64,000 bases of DNA from Prosapia bicincta (lineage: Eukaryota > Arthropoda > Insecta > Hemiptera > Cercopidae), in NCBI GenBank assembly GCA_036971475.1, contig JBAIZL010000008.1, positions 25,402,482 through 25,466,481 of the forward strand. The letters are read 5' to 3'. Numbering within the stretch: position 1 is the stretch's first letter; each line of letters opens with the position of its first letter. A program made the position numbers and the translations under genes. The notes below the pieces were generated by a model, which was not told the origin of the DNA, did no database searches, and worked only from the letters and a program-made list of their open reading frames with translations. Positions 34,740-47,960 of this stretch are shown here, piece by piece.

Positions 34740-36330
34740 GAGATGGAGTGGGAGTGGGAGAGGGAGAGGGAGGAGAGAGTCACGACCATAGCACGAAAAT
34801 ACCTATTCAGATCTCCAAGTGTCAAAAATACACTTGTATGAGTAAAACATATGCTCATTATAATCAGATTTTCAGAAATTAATTTCAAAAACTGAACCAA
34901 GACATGGAGCACTGGAAACCCTATCTACCATGGAGTTTTCTTTGTAGGGTTTCTTCCTTGTCAGGTTTTTCATCTCACTTTAGCGTGCCACTTAGCGTAC
35001 TGTTTCATTTTAATATCTCCCCATGATTCCCCATGGAAAGAGCTTATCAGCTTGGTACATGTGCTGGTGGCACCAGCATGATACATGGGTGAATCCCGAT
35101 TCCTCCACTCTCGGGAGGAATACTAACCGCATCCGTATGTGAGACAAAGGGAGCTCGATAGAGTATGGCTGTCACGAGGGCAGGGCGGGCTAGTTTACTG
35201 GATTTTGCCGATCATTAGCACTCATTATCTAACAATGAATCATTGCGAGGATGTCCAACTGGCTCTAAACCGCCAAAATTTATTTAAAGAGAGACATCTT
35301 GTTCTAAGAACAAGCTCAATTATTTGATTAAACTATCGAAATTTAAATTACTTCAAATTATAAATTCTAAAGTATATTGCATTTAAATAATTAACAAGTA
35401 AACTATCAAATTTAAAACTATATTTGTCCCCTTTCTCTTGAGCATTAGGAAACATTTTTATTTGTACTTATAGGTTAATACCGATGTTTTTCCAGTTTGA
35501 TTAATTGAATTAGTAAAGTTAAAATTTATGAAAAACAGATGTACAACTCTGGATCGCGTTCTAAAGAGATATTTAGTATTGCGTTGTACAAGAAAACTAC
35601 TGTTCCGCCTAAACATTCTAAATGCTCTACGACGCTCGTGTCCACTTCCTCTAGCTTCAAGACACTGTCATGTTACGAACTAACCATAAGACACGTTCTA
35701 TGACGAAGTAACAACATTCTTTAGCATTTGCGTAGCAAATTTCAGCGTCGCACGGACATGGTGTAAAATCTAAGTTACTGCATTGTTACAATGCACATTA
35801 TCGATATGCCTAAAAATTTCTCAAGTGACGTCATACACACTCACACTTTCTACACACTAATAGCAGAAGGTTGTAAAGAAATACGTTGCAGTTTTTAAAA
35901 TGTTTCCAAACTACCTCCTGGTCACTACTTTATTATGATAAAGTTCTGGACAAAATAATTTGAAATATAACAAAAAATTGTGTACTAGTTATATTTCTAA
36001 TTTTGTTTAGAGAAATATTAATTGTAATTGAATAATACGTTGTTATTATTGTAGCTATGAATTCCTTTTTATTTATATCGAGAAAAAATAGTTTTGTTCT
36101 TCCTCTCGAAAAGAGGCTCAACCACAGAAGTTTTACTCTTTACACCTCCTTCTAAAAAGAAGGATAAAAACGTTTGCATGGAACCTGGCAGTACTAAATA
36201 GGGAATAATGTTCCAGTATTAGGAATAGTAGAAACATCACCTGGGCAGGGTCGTAATCTATAGGAGATCTACTCTCGTTCGAAGTATATTTAAATTTTAC
36301 TTGAAGATATATGACAAAAACACATTAGAA
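34740..36330. other. No gene recognised
   Basis: GGGAGT-rich start, then unique sequence. 35045-35145 has GGGTGAATCCCG after CAGCTTGGTACATG, vaguely like tRNA boxes; not convincing. A 62-codon frame at 35139-35327 has no recognised motif. Confidence 0.35.
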
Positions 36331-36333
36331 ATG

Positions 36334-36917
36334 CAGTAAAACCTCCCATATCCGGATCAATGTGGCAACTTCCCAATCCTGATAACGAAAAATCCGGATA
36401 TGGGAGGGGTTATGTAATTACGTACGTTTGTACAAGATAATCACAACCATTCCAACTGGAAGTAGATGTATGATTGTTTTAAGTAAATACAGACTGTAAT
36501 TATATTTTAATAGGAATAATGAACTAATAGTAATTTGGTTACATGCCTGTATGTACAGTTCCTTAATACTGTACTGTTCATACATATAAAATATTAGTTT
36601 TGGTAGAAAAAGGTGCCCGTTTCTATGAACACGTTCTAAGGAACACGTTTCTATGATGAAATATTCCTCCACCTGTGAAAGAGTAGACGATCGCCTGCTG
36701 TTGTTTGACGTACTCAATCAGCTGGTCAAATGTCTGGAAAGCTTCGCTATCCATTATGGTTTATTTTCTTTCGTCCCCTTCGGCAGGCGCTGGCCGTGTG
36801 CTCACTAGATCTATAATATAATAATTCGCGGAATAAAGACGATTATGTTATTTTCATATTACTTCCGGATATCGGGGGTTGCTGATAAGAGAAAGCAGGA
36901 TATGAGGGGTTTCAATG
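36334..36917 (-). mobile_element. Tigger-derived non-autonomous element
   Basis: Left end CAGTAAAACCTCCCATATCC; right end inverted (reverse complement CATTGAAACCCCTCATATCC). Internal CCGGATATGGGAGGGG repeats the terminal motif. On the - strand from ~36753 a frame reads MDSEAFQTFDQLIEYVKQQQ, compatible with the acidic C-terminal tail of Tigger transposases; nothing upstream of it remains. Confidence 0.7.
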
Positions 36918-36919
36918 AA

Positions 36920-38398
36920 ATTACCTTTAACTGCAAATCCTGGACCACGATGTAAATGAAAAACGTTTAAATTTAAACCAAAGTCTTATGAAAAGAGTTG
37001 AACAGAGTTATATTGAACATATTTATCCCAATGATGAACTGAATTTACTATAGTAGCTATAATATAAATAACTAGACAAATATTAATTTATAATAATTCA
37101 TGTCTGTATTATAAAGGTTATTTTTCTGAGCTGTAAATCTGACACCAAACGTAAACGTGTGGTTTAACTGCTTTGCGTTCTGAACCACAGATTCCACATT
37201 CTACTTGATAGTTCCCGGGAAAGCTACGACGCCAGAGTTGTACGTTCATCATTAGCATTCAACTGGACAGTTTCCATTTTTAATGATAGATCTATGAATA
37301 AGTGTTATAATAATATCTGTGCGTCCTTTATGGAGTAATACACTATTTATCCGATTGTCATGAAATTTAGGGAAGTTGTAGAGTACACTCCCGCTAAGGT
37401 TTCTGGCATAGTGCATCTATCCTACGATAGATGGCACGCATGTACATAAAGAAATTAAATTAAATTAACTAAATTCATTTACAAAATGCTACTACTTTTC
37501 TAAACGTCAATTTAGTCACCTGAATTGAAATTAAAAATTATTAATAATGACAATTTTTTTTAAAAAACGTAGTAATAAATTTGGAAACATCTTTTCTTAG
37601 TTGTCTCAGACAAGAATCAGTCAGTCAGAACAAGTTATGTAAAAGATATACGCTTATTTTCTTTAATGCTTTACTAAGAAGTACTCATTTAGCAAAGGCA
37701 GCCGAGACGCATAGAATACTAGCAAGCCTAGTATTATATCTAGTATACTGGATGATATAGGTAGTTAAACATATTTAAATATATATTAATAAAATATATA
37801 TTTTGAAATTTTTTAAAATAATTTTTTAGCTCTAGTAAGCCTTACTTATAATTACTAGAAACTGTTTATGTAAATAGTAAGTCTTCTAACAATTTTACGC
37901 CTCTTTGGCTCTTGATAGCGTTTTAAGTAGGCCTGAGCAATTTTTAAACGACCGTAGTAGTTCATAACGGTTGCCCATTATTCGGTTCTATGCTCATCGA
38001 TTACAGAGTTTACTGAGCAGAAATTAGCAATTGTTACCGGAAACAACGACTCACTTACACAATAGGCAGCCTGAATCACTTTTCAGGTATTGGGTGCTTT
38101 GAACCTGTTAAATACTGGAATGGAAAATCAATTTCACCCACGTGGCCATCATTGTCTATAAATGGACCTTTTGTTTTCGGCAATTTCAAGAGCCGAAACT
38201 ATGGCAGAAACTTTCTTTTAAATCGCGTTGGTACGTGGTGTGGTGCTGTCAAGAACTCTTACGCCATTTCTGATTTTAAAGACAGTGACTAAAACTTTCT
38301 CACGTTAGTATTTCTTTAAATTTCTCCTACCGTGGTTTGTCTATAACTTTTATTTAGTGAAGTTTCTTGATGTAATCATCTTGAATTCACTGATTAAA
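36920..38398. other. No gene recognised
   Basis: AT-rich unique sequence. No ORF or repeat with support. Confidence 0.35.
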
Positions 38399-38615
38399 CT
38401 GATTTTAAACTACTTAACTAAGTGAATACGTAATTGCTTACTTGCTGATGCGTTTCAAAACTATTTACGAAGCTAACCCTTACGGGGTAGAGGGTTAGCT
38501 TACTTAGCTACCCCTTACGGGGTAGAGGGTTAGCTTCGTAAAAGGAACGATAGTTTTGAAATGCGTCAGCAAGTAAACTATTACGTATTCACTTAGTTAA
38601 GTAGTTTAAAATCAG
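38399..38615. mobile_element. Fold-back MITE-like element, family A, copy 2
   Basis: Arms of ~64 bp are near-perfect inverses (CTACTTAACTAAGTGAATAC / GTATTCACTTAGTTAAGTAG). Inside, CTTACGGGGTAGAGGGTTAGC occurs as a direct duplicate. Related to 4079-4250. Confidence 0.82.
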
Positions 38616-38619
38616 TTTT

Positions 38620-40980
38620 ATTTAGTGTCATTCATAATATTTTTTACTTTGAATAGACTAAATTCAAAAAAGTTTCTTTAGCGATTTGAGTTTAGAAAAT
38701 ATAAAACAGACACTGGTTTTATTTTGAGTAAGTTCGGAAGAAAACCGACAAGTCAAAGTTCAGTTGAAGTGTTAAATAGCGTTTGTGTAATGTTTTAAAA
38801 CAGTAATCACAGATCAAGCTAACAACCGTGACCCATACTATGCAACAGCCCAATCTGTGTTTAAGCGGGAAGTTTTATCTTCTGTAACGAAAACCATTTA
38901 TGAGAAAGTAGGAAGTTATGATTAATTTACAGTCTTATATGGGCTACCGTGTTGAATCTATGAAGCCTTTGAACTGGAATGGTTTATTAGTAAATTATTT
39001 TAAGTACTTCCGTCTAACGAACAAAAGCAGAAATAACTTTTAAATTACTGGGATCTTCTAAGGTAGAATGGTCTAATGTTTTAACAAGTAGGCTTCTAAC
39101 AACAATATTAAAAACGGTTAGATTTATTTTATTATTAAAAAAGATTAATTATCATAGATATGGTTATTTGTTGTCAATGGCTAAAATAATATGAAGTGCT
39201 TAGTAACAGCCAATAGTCCTAGTATAAGTACCTATGGCTCATTTAATATCAGAGTAGTCGGTTAAAATTGCTCAAATTCTTAGCTTATGTTTTGTAAGAG
39301 ATATTGGAGCATAAAACATATTGATGGAAATGCGGGGCGGTAGTTTGAAATAGGAGAAAATAATATTGGCTAAGTAAATTAGTTGCTATGAAGGCTGATT
39401 GTGTTTCTCATTTACAGAACTTCTCTGTCTTGCAATTGGGGTTACTATTTGTGTTGATATTAGTATTCTGAGTGTGAAATTGTCCGTCTGCTAAACACGT
39501 CTCCCCCAACAGATCATCTCCTAGTGGTAAGTAAGGAAATGTCCAGCCAATGGATTCATAAAAAATTAGTATCGCGAAGAAAAACAGTCCAGTGTCTCAG
39601 CAAGGCCAGCAGCCATTGAGAGCAACTGTATATTTTATGCATAGATTTGCAAAACCGAAAACGGAGACGCTCTACGAAGACAATTGTACCCGATCACAAT
39701 GCCTTCAAGAATATTCAATAAGAATATAACCATAGAAACCATTGGTGGAGTAAAGGGACCATTACAATGCAAACCAAACCTTGACTGTTTAATATAAAAG
39801 GTAATAAGGTTGAATAACCTTTCAGTTACAGAGATACTCACTCCTGGGCAACCTCTTTAGTCTTTGAAAAGACAGATATCCTCTCAAGAGAAGCAGAGCT
39901 GGATAACTGGGCGAATTTAAAAATAGCATCTAACGCTCTTAGTACATCTGTCGGATTGTATGTGACAACTTGCCAGTTTAATTAGTTTTTAACACGGGTT
40001 TCGATCCCAAAATCTGTCGACCCTTCCTGATGGCCAGGTTCTTGAGAGCGACATCCATAAGGTTGTGCAATGAACTATAGACAGGGAAATGAAAAAGCAC
40101 AAAAGAAGTAAAGTAAATATAGTGAATTCATTTTCAGAAAACCTGTAATACTAGAATTATATGTACGCTACATGCTAACGGCCAAAAGTGTAACATTACT
40201 TCAACAATAGTGAACATGAGTCTCTTCCAAAAAGTCAAAAGCATGCGGTCGTTATGGTGTTACAATTAGAAAATGGCGCCATGAATGCTCGAATTTTTTC
40301 CTTTGGTATTACCTCGAATCTTTAGAAAGGGAAAAAAACATTAAATGACATGCACCTCTTCTGCCGCTACTTGCTTAATACTGACATGGAATGCAAGGCG
40401 GTACTTCGGTTGGGTTAAGCTGCGTCCCTGAGGGCGTTATCCTGTGTCACCTGTAACAGGACTGTGTAGGGCTTAATAATTGTTGGTACATTTTATTTAC
40501 AGCTTTATGAATAGAGCTAGACAGTCAGTAGGGAAAGCGGCCGTGTAAACACATTGGTCTAATAGGTTTCAGCGCGGATATCTATAAAATAAAAGTAGCA
40601 TAAAGGACCAGGCAATAGGGATAGTTGGCACCCCTTCTTGCTCCACTCTAACTGCAACATTTATACCACCTATTTACCGGCGTAATACAATTATTGTTTA
40701 TTAAGCAAATTGCTTTTACTAACGGAATAATTGGAAATATTTTAAAAAATATGTTGACAGATCGGTTAAAGTTCCTGAAACAAGTTCCTGAGAAACATAA
40801 CTAGAATAAGAGGGAACCGTAATATTAGTGGTTAACAAGGCTTAGCGTTTTGCTCAGTGTTGCGAGGGTTTTGAAAACGAAAAATATAAGATTAAAATAA
40901 TAAATAAACCAGATGCCTTGTATATAGCAATATATAAGCAGAACACTAAAGAATAGTACAATACAGATAACTTATTATTT
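38620..40980. other. No gene recognised
   Basis: Unique-looking, slightly less AT-rich around 39500-40450. Short frames (for example 39635-39841 -) carry no recognised motif. It could hold an old retroelement, but I cannot name one. Confidence 0.35.
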
Positions 40981-40983
40981 ATA

Positions 40984-41137
40984 TATGTTTGAGTACAGTT
41001 TGCTGCCATTTTTAACGATTCAATATTCTCCTCTGTTGACGCGTTTCGGATTAACTCCATTTTCAAAACTTAAATCGTACTGTTTAATAGGAGAATATTG
41101 AATCGTTAGGAAAGGCAGAAAACTGTACTCAAACATA
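40984..41137. mobile_element. Fold-back element, family E, copy 1
   Basis: Left arm GTTTGAGTACAGTTTGCTGC.. to ..CAATATTCTCC pairs with right arm 41089-41137. The centre reads, on the - strand, TTGAAAATGGAGTTAATCCG then AAACGCGTC, which looks like a mutated hammerhead (CUGANGA changed to UUGAAAA). Copy 2 is at 54130-54290. Confidence 0.75.
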
Positions 41138-41215
41138 GAGACATATTCCTAACAGAAATGAAGATGAGTATATTAATAATTTCAACTTATTATTTAGTTT
41201 AATTCATATTACTAT

Positions 41216-41390
41216 CGATGTTCCAGCAGTTTACAGTTTTCTCACGGCTATTCTCAAAACTATAGTAACAAAAAATAAATATCAAGAACCAAGGTGACAA
41301 AAATAATGTTGTAGGCATGTCCATGTTTTATTTTAGCCAACCTTCGTATCGAGAACAGCCATAAGGAATCTGCAGACTTCTGGAACATCG
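41216..41390. mobile_element. MITE with ~35-bp imperfect inverted ends
   Basis: CGATGTTCCAGCAGTTTACA at the left; CTGCAGACTTCTGGAACATCG-type sequence at the right is its inverse, continuing through ACGGCTATTCTC / GAGAACAGCC. 175 bp, no ORF. Confidence 0.75.
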
Positions 41391-41394
41391 ACAG

Positions 41395-42395
41395 AAATAT
41401 TGAATTAAATAAAGTAACTAGTTATAAATTGCTTCAGAGTCATGATTATATATTAAAAAAAAGTCAAGAATAAATCTATGAATAATCTCCTAAAAAAGTT
41501 TTGGGAAATGTTACACTTTTCATTTCAATCTTTCAGTAATATAATTTTGTTGCATTTCAAGCAAAACATTAACAATTGTCCATAATGTGTTTCTCGCGCG
41601 CTTCAATAAAGCGGCCTCGCTCAACGCTTCAGTGACCTCCATTCTAACTTTTTATTTCGCAAAAAAATTTCTGACCGAGTTTACAGAAACGTTGATTAAA
41701 TTTTTAACAAAAATCTTTTTCTGTGAACAATGATGGAATGTAAACAATACTTTTATACATAATTTGATTTTCATTGACTTTTCCACGATGTTTCATTTAA
41801 AATGGGTTGATAATGCAATTCATGATTTCAACGCGTTTTTTAAATTAAAAAAAGTAGCAATTGTATGACTAGATGAAAGAAATGAAAAGTTACATAAAAT
41901 TGTTAATAATATCGGCATACGTAGGCCTTATTTATAGTAAACAAATTTAACTTGGATCTAAAACGGTGTCTACCTCGGCTATAGATATTTACTTAAAAAA
42001 AGGTCCTTTACTTAGAATGAAAACAAGTAGATTATAAATTCATTATGAATAAATTATTATTATTGGGGCTACTTCAAATGATGCGGGTTATCGCTATGCC
42101 GCTCCGCAGGCGTTCAACGTACAACTTGAAGTTAATAAATAAATGGGAAGTAATATTTCTATAAATATCTAAACTTAGTAATTATTATTACTACCTTTAA
42201 ATTATTTCTCAAAATTCTACGGTTTAACTTTTGCTTTTAAAGTAAATGTAATGCTGGAATATTATTCGGTTTGATTATATTTCGTTAGATTTATTGAAAT
42301 ATATTAATTAATATTTTCATTAACTGATAATTAATATTGAATAATAACACTTAATAATCTACACAGAAATTAACGACAAGGGGTTATCGCTTAAT
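41395..42395. other. No gene recognised
   Basis: AT-rich unique sequence before the 46-bp minisatellite. Confidence 0.35.
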
Positions 42396-42397
42396 TT

Positions 42398-43640
42398 AAT
42401 GCTTATATCTCTATATACAGCCGCATTTGGTCTGACCAGTTATAATGCTTATATCTCTATATACAGCCGCATCTGGTCTGACCAGTTATAATGCTTATAT
42501 CTCTATATACAGCGGCATTTGGTCTGACCAGTTATAATGCTTATATCTCTATATACAGCCGCATTTGGTCTGACCAGTTATAATGCTTATATCTCTATAT
42601 ACAGCCGCATCGGGTCTGACCAGTTATAATGCTTATATCTCTATATACAGCCGCATTTGGTCTGACCAGTTATAATGCTTATATCTCTATATACAGCCGC
42701 ATTTGGTCTGACCAGTTATAATGCTTATATCTCTATATACAGCCGCATTTGGTCTAACCAGTTATAATGCTTATATCTCTATATACAGCCGCATTTGGTC
42801 TGACCAGTTATAATGCTTATATCTCTATATACAGCCGCATTTGGTCTAACCAGTTATAATGCTTGTATCTCTATATACAGCCGCATTTGGTCTAACCAGT
42901 TATAATGCTTATATCTCTATATACAGCCGCATTTGGTCTGACCAGTTATAATGCTTATATCTCTATATACAGCCGCATTTGGTCTGACCAGTTATAATGC
43001 TTATATCTCTATATACAGCCGCATTTGGTCTGACCAGTTATAATGCTTATATCTCTATATACAGCCGCATTTGGTCTAACCAGTTATAATGCTTATATCT
43101 CTATATACAGCCGCATTTGGTCTGACCAGTTATAATGCTTATATCTCTATATACAGCCGCATTTGGTCTGACCAGTTATAATGCTTATATCTCTATATAC
43201 AGCCGCATTTGGTCTGACCAGTTATAATGCTTATATCTCTATATACAGCCGCATCTGGTCTGACCAGTTATAATGCTTATATCTCTATATACAGCCGCAT
43301 TTGGTCTGACAGTTATAATGCTTATATCTCTATATACAGCCGCATTTGGTCTGACCAGTTATAATGCTTATATCTCTATATACAGCCGCATCTGGTCTGA
43401 CCAGTTATAATGCTTATATCTCTATATACAGCCGCATCTGGTCTGACCAGTTATAATGCTTATATCTCTATATACAGCCGCATTTGGTCTGACCAGTTAT
43501 AATGCTTATATCTCTATATACAGCCGCATTTGGTCTGACCAGTTATAATGCTTATATCTCTATATACAGCCGCATTTGGTCTGACCAGTTATAATGCTTA
43601 TATCTCTATATACAGCCGCATTTGGTCTGACCAGTTATAA
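42398..43640. repeat. Minisatellite, 27 copies of 46 bp
   Basis: Unit AATGCTTATATCTCTATATA continued by CAGCCGCATTTGGTCTGACCAGTTAT. Starts are at 42398, 42444 and so on to the array end at 43639: 27 units less one base (a single-base deletion near 43310). Copies differ at a few recurring sites (TTTGG/TCTGG, CTGACC/CTAACC). Confidence 0.97.
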
Positions 43641-43940
43641 TGCGAACCTAGTACTTTTTCTATCCTAAAAAGTGATAAGAAAAGATTTCAATGCAACTAA
43701 CAAGATTTCACTTCAAACATTTTCACAAGCTTTAAGTTAAAGAGGAGAAATTTTATTAAAGTTGTGCTCGAAATGTTTTAGTTTTGAACAATTCGAACAA
43801 AATTGGGTTTGAAATATTTTCTTAAAAACCTTCAAGCTCGATACTGATCCCTCACGCTGATTGCATTTTTTTTTTAAAAGTAAACAAAGGTTTTGAAGAA
43901 AAATATTGTTTATTTCTTTAAAAATAAAATTCCACAGAAA

Positions 43941-44347
43941 TTCGCTTCCCATTGTCAGTAATCCTTTAGCCGTGAAATACTTCCACAAGAAGTTCCCTTC
44001 CCTTTGTCAGTAATCCTTTATCCGTGAAATACTTCCACAAGAAGTTCGCTTCCCTTTGTCAGTAATCCTTTAGCCGTGAAATACTTCCACAAGAAGTTCG
44101 CTTCCCTTTGTCAGTAATCCTTTAGCCGTGAAATACTTCCACAAGAAGTTCGCTTCCCTTTGTCAGTAATCCTTTAGCCGTGAAATACTTCCACAAGAAG
44201 TTCGCTTCCCTTTGTCAGTAATCCTTTATCCGTGAAATACTTCCACAAGAAGTTCGCTTCCCTTTGTCAGTAATCCTTTAGCCGTGAAATACTTCCACAA
44301 GAAGTTCGCTTCCCTTTGTCAGTAATCCTTTAGCCGTGAAATACTTC
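43941..44347. repeat. Minisatellite, ~7.8 copies of 52 bp
   Basis: Unit starting TTCGCTTCCCTTTGTCAGTA begins at 43941, 43993 and every 52 bases after. Main variant site is TTTAGCC/TTTATCC. Only 300 bp separate it from the 46-bp array. Confidence 0.95.
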
Positions 44348-44667
44348 AAATTATTGTATTGGTTTATTAGGAATTGTACCTAACTGATAACTATTGCAAG
44401 CAAATAAATTAATTTATGACGGACAGCCAGTTATTTAATACTCCCTATTTCGAATGCCGTAGTATTTAGAGTGGTAAACAAACTATTCACGAGATGTGAT
44501 TGGCGGAGCTGATATAATTTAAAATTAGTTAATTGATAAGAAAATTTATGAATTCGTAGCTAAATATTTTCACTGTAAGAAATCGTATTTGAGAGTTAGA
44601 TAATTGAATTACATAGTTAGGTTAGGTTAGGTATCGATTTAATAATAACTGTACAAAACAACTGTGG

Positions 44668-44906
44668 CGTAATGTTTAACATAAATAAATGAAACCTCTC
44701 AGCCACAAATAACTTTCTTCTTTTATTTACATTCTTATTTACATTTCGATTGCATAGCAATCATTCTCAGAGGTAATTTACAATGGTAAATTACATTATT
44801 TCATTATTTCTGAGGATGATTGCTATGCAATCGAAATGTACATAAGGTTTTAAATAAAAGAAGAAAGTTATTTGTGGTTGAGAGGTTTCATTTATTTATG
44901 TTAATC
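44668..44906. mobile_element. Fold-back element with hammerhead motif, family B, copy 2
   Basis: Arms ~44676-44790 and ~44800-44906 are near-perfect inverses. Each carries the CTGAGGATGATTGC...GCAATCGAAATG motif; the left-arm copy has CTGAGAA and is probably dead. The outer sequence matches the element at 14262. Confidence 0.85.
44806..44852 (+). ncRNA. Hammerhead-like motif, weak stem I
   Basis: Core CUGAGGA at 44810, stem II GAUUGC/GCAAUC, GAA, stem III AUGUACAU, A at the cleavage site. Stem I (AUUU with AGGU) is weak, so this copy is likely inactive. Confidence 0.45.
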
Positions 44907-44909
44907 TAT

Positions 44910-46045
44910 TTAATAACTATAACTGAACTGAATATGTAGTTAAAGAATTAGTCGAGCTTGATTCGGAAAAAGACTTGGTTAAGGAGCAAGCTGTCAATTT
45001 AAAGACAAATTGAAAAATATATTTTATACAATAAAAACCATGCGAAATCTCTATTCGGACTTTGCAATTATTGTTACCACGAAAACTACCTTTTGTTATT
45101 TTTATTGTGTTTCCTAACTCTCCTTCGTAGCCTTTTTTATTTCTAATTATGTAAATTTAATGTAACAAAATTTTAATTGTCTTATTTTCTTTTTATTCCT
45201 ATAAAATACATTTTTTTTATTAAAAAAAGATAATTTCTCACTACTAATATCATATAGTTTAATATTAAGTGTTAGTTGTTAATTTATAATTTCAATGTGG
45301 TTGTATCTCTACACTTTTGTTTTCTCTATTAGCTTTCTTCGTTTATATTTTTTAGTTTTTTTGTTTTAATTTCTTAATTTTAATTTACTTTCGCTTTACG
45401 TTTTTAGTCTTCATAGTTTTTTAACAATGAAATTACCTGTTTTTTTGCCAACATTATTATTAGCCAAATGTTAAATTAGGTCGATAAATCGGGTTTCTGA
45501 AAGAAAAAGCAAATTTTTGTAAGCAGAGTTTGATATCGGAAATAATATGATAGCGGCGTATATGTTACTATTTTCTATAACAAATATTTGTCAATATTAG
45601 CTTGAAGAAGGTGTCTATAGTGGGACCTTCGGGTGAAAGGACTTGATGGGATTTGTTATATATTTTGCCCGATTTGTAAACATAAATCTCACTGAAAAAT
45701 TATTATTCAAAATGAAATAATTGATCTAAAGGTGTAAATAAAAAATTTAAAGATTTGTTTTCATGTTTCTGAAGCCTTAGATGTCGCGGTTTTAAATTCT
45801 CCAAATTTTCCGCTAAATAAATAAAGGAAAGGAAACAATCTTGCCTCTGCTTCTACGTATACTAAACAGAGTCATGGCACTTGCAAGCCACAACACTCAA
45901 CCAACTTTTCATCATAAACTACAACTACACAAACGTATAAACTAACTCCACTGTTCCGTAATATCAACTAAATTATATATATATATATATCTTAAAAAAT
46001 CAAATTACTTAAAACAAGCAAACAATATGATTTAAATAAACACAA
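44910..46045. other. No gene recognised
   Basis: AT-rich unique sequence. Confidence 0.35.
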
Positions 46046-46050
46046 AATCA

Positions 46051-46410
<360 letters not shown>

Positions 46411-46419
46411 CGTTAGATT

Positions 46420-47955
46420 TGTATAATCTAGATGTGTAGATTTGCAAAATTTGACTATTTGATTACCTAAAATAAATATTTTACAAGTATCAATCCATAG
46501 AAAAGTTCTACGATTCTGTCTGACATTCTTTTTTGAATATTTTTGTTGTTGTATCTGTGCTGAATAAAATTTTGAAGGTAATTTTTGTCGTATTTTTTCA
46601 ATAAATTATTAAAAGAAATATAATCAGTTATAAAGTCAAGTTAAAGTTAAGTAAACACCGTAAGTATTTTGTATTGACATCCAATAGAATCAACGTACGA
46701 TTTCGATTAATTTTTTTCAATATTACTAGCTTTAATCATGGCTATTTTGGCGATAAAATCTATAATTCTTTTACGGTTAAATATGGTAGTCACAGAAGTG
46801 CCTGAACCAAAGATATTTTATATTCAAGTTACAATAAAGTAAAGTTACAGCCAATAAAGTTGAGTAAAGTATAAAGTACTTTTTTATATCCAGATTAAGT
46901 GAAATTATATAACTTCAACGCACCTTATTACAAAGCTTACTTCCTCTTTATAATATTTATTTTACTTACACCAATAGAGGGGATTGGAAGAAAGGAAGGG
47001 GGACAAGATATCTGATCTGCCTGAGATCTGTATGGCAGTGTTGTGATACAGTAGCTGCGGAGTAGGCCTTGTGATATTGTGTCTTGTGCGTTATTGTCTG
47101 ATCGTTTATTTACTTTTTATTTTCAAAAGGAATAGATGTAAGTATAATTTCATCCACTGTCTTGTGAAAGTTCCTTTTATTTTAAAACACATTCTACTAA
47201 GTAGTAGTTAATTTTATTCGAAAGTTTTACATCAGAATTAAATGTTAGACGTAGTAAAAGTCTTATTAAAAACGTGTTATAATTCAATAAAACCTAGGAG
47301 TATGTATTTTAATAATGTCCACAAAAATTATATATAAGATACAATTAATTACATTCACAAATAACAATAAAAATATTTAAATAACTAAAATATTTTTATA
47401 GATATATGTTATTCTATAACGAAATTTTAGCTCAGTTTCACATCGAAAACTAGACGAAAATTTGATTACTTTTATCTGGATTTGATTCAAATTAGTAACA
47501 AATTTATTTAATACCTTTTGCACCCAAATTGTAAGATAAAATAGTACTTTTTGCAATATTACCATCAATAGTCATCAATAAAACCATATTTGCAATAGTC
47601 ATCAATAAAACCATATTCGAAATTGCAAACTCCTAGCTTATCGTTTTTGTAAAAATTGAGTTTCTAATTTTTAACGAAATCCACTAACCATAGATGTTTG
47701 TAAGAGACAAATAAATATTATAGTAAAAAAAAGGTTTATTTATAGCAACAAAATTTTTATGTATTCATATATACATGCTAGGCTATAATAATTTAAATTT
47801 GGACAGACGTATAGTATAGACAAAATAGAGAAAAGAATTTAACGAACAAAAAGAAAAGGTTATTTGAAGATTAAAATAATACATTTGGGGAATATCAAAG
47901 AATAGTCCAAACTAAAATGAAACTATGTATAAATCAAATATTTCTCAAAGTTAAC
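46420..47955. other. No gene recognised
   Basis: AT-rich sequence with one 27-bp direct duplication (AGTCATCAATAAAACCATAT, twice at 47568-47623). Confidence 0.4.
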
Positions 47956-47960
47956 AAACA

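Noticed and set aside
44614..44630. Three TTAGG units (insect telomere repeat)
   Set aside because: Only three copies with no telomeric context; easily chance or a repair scar.
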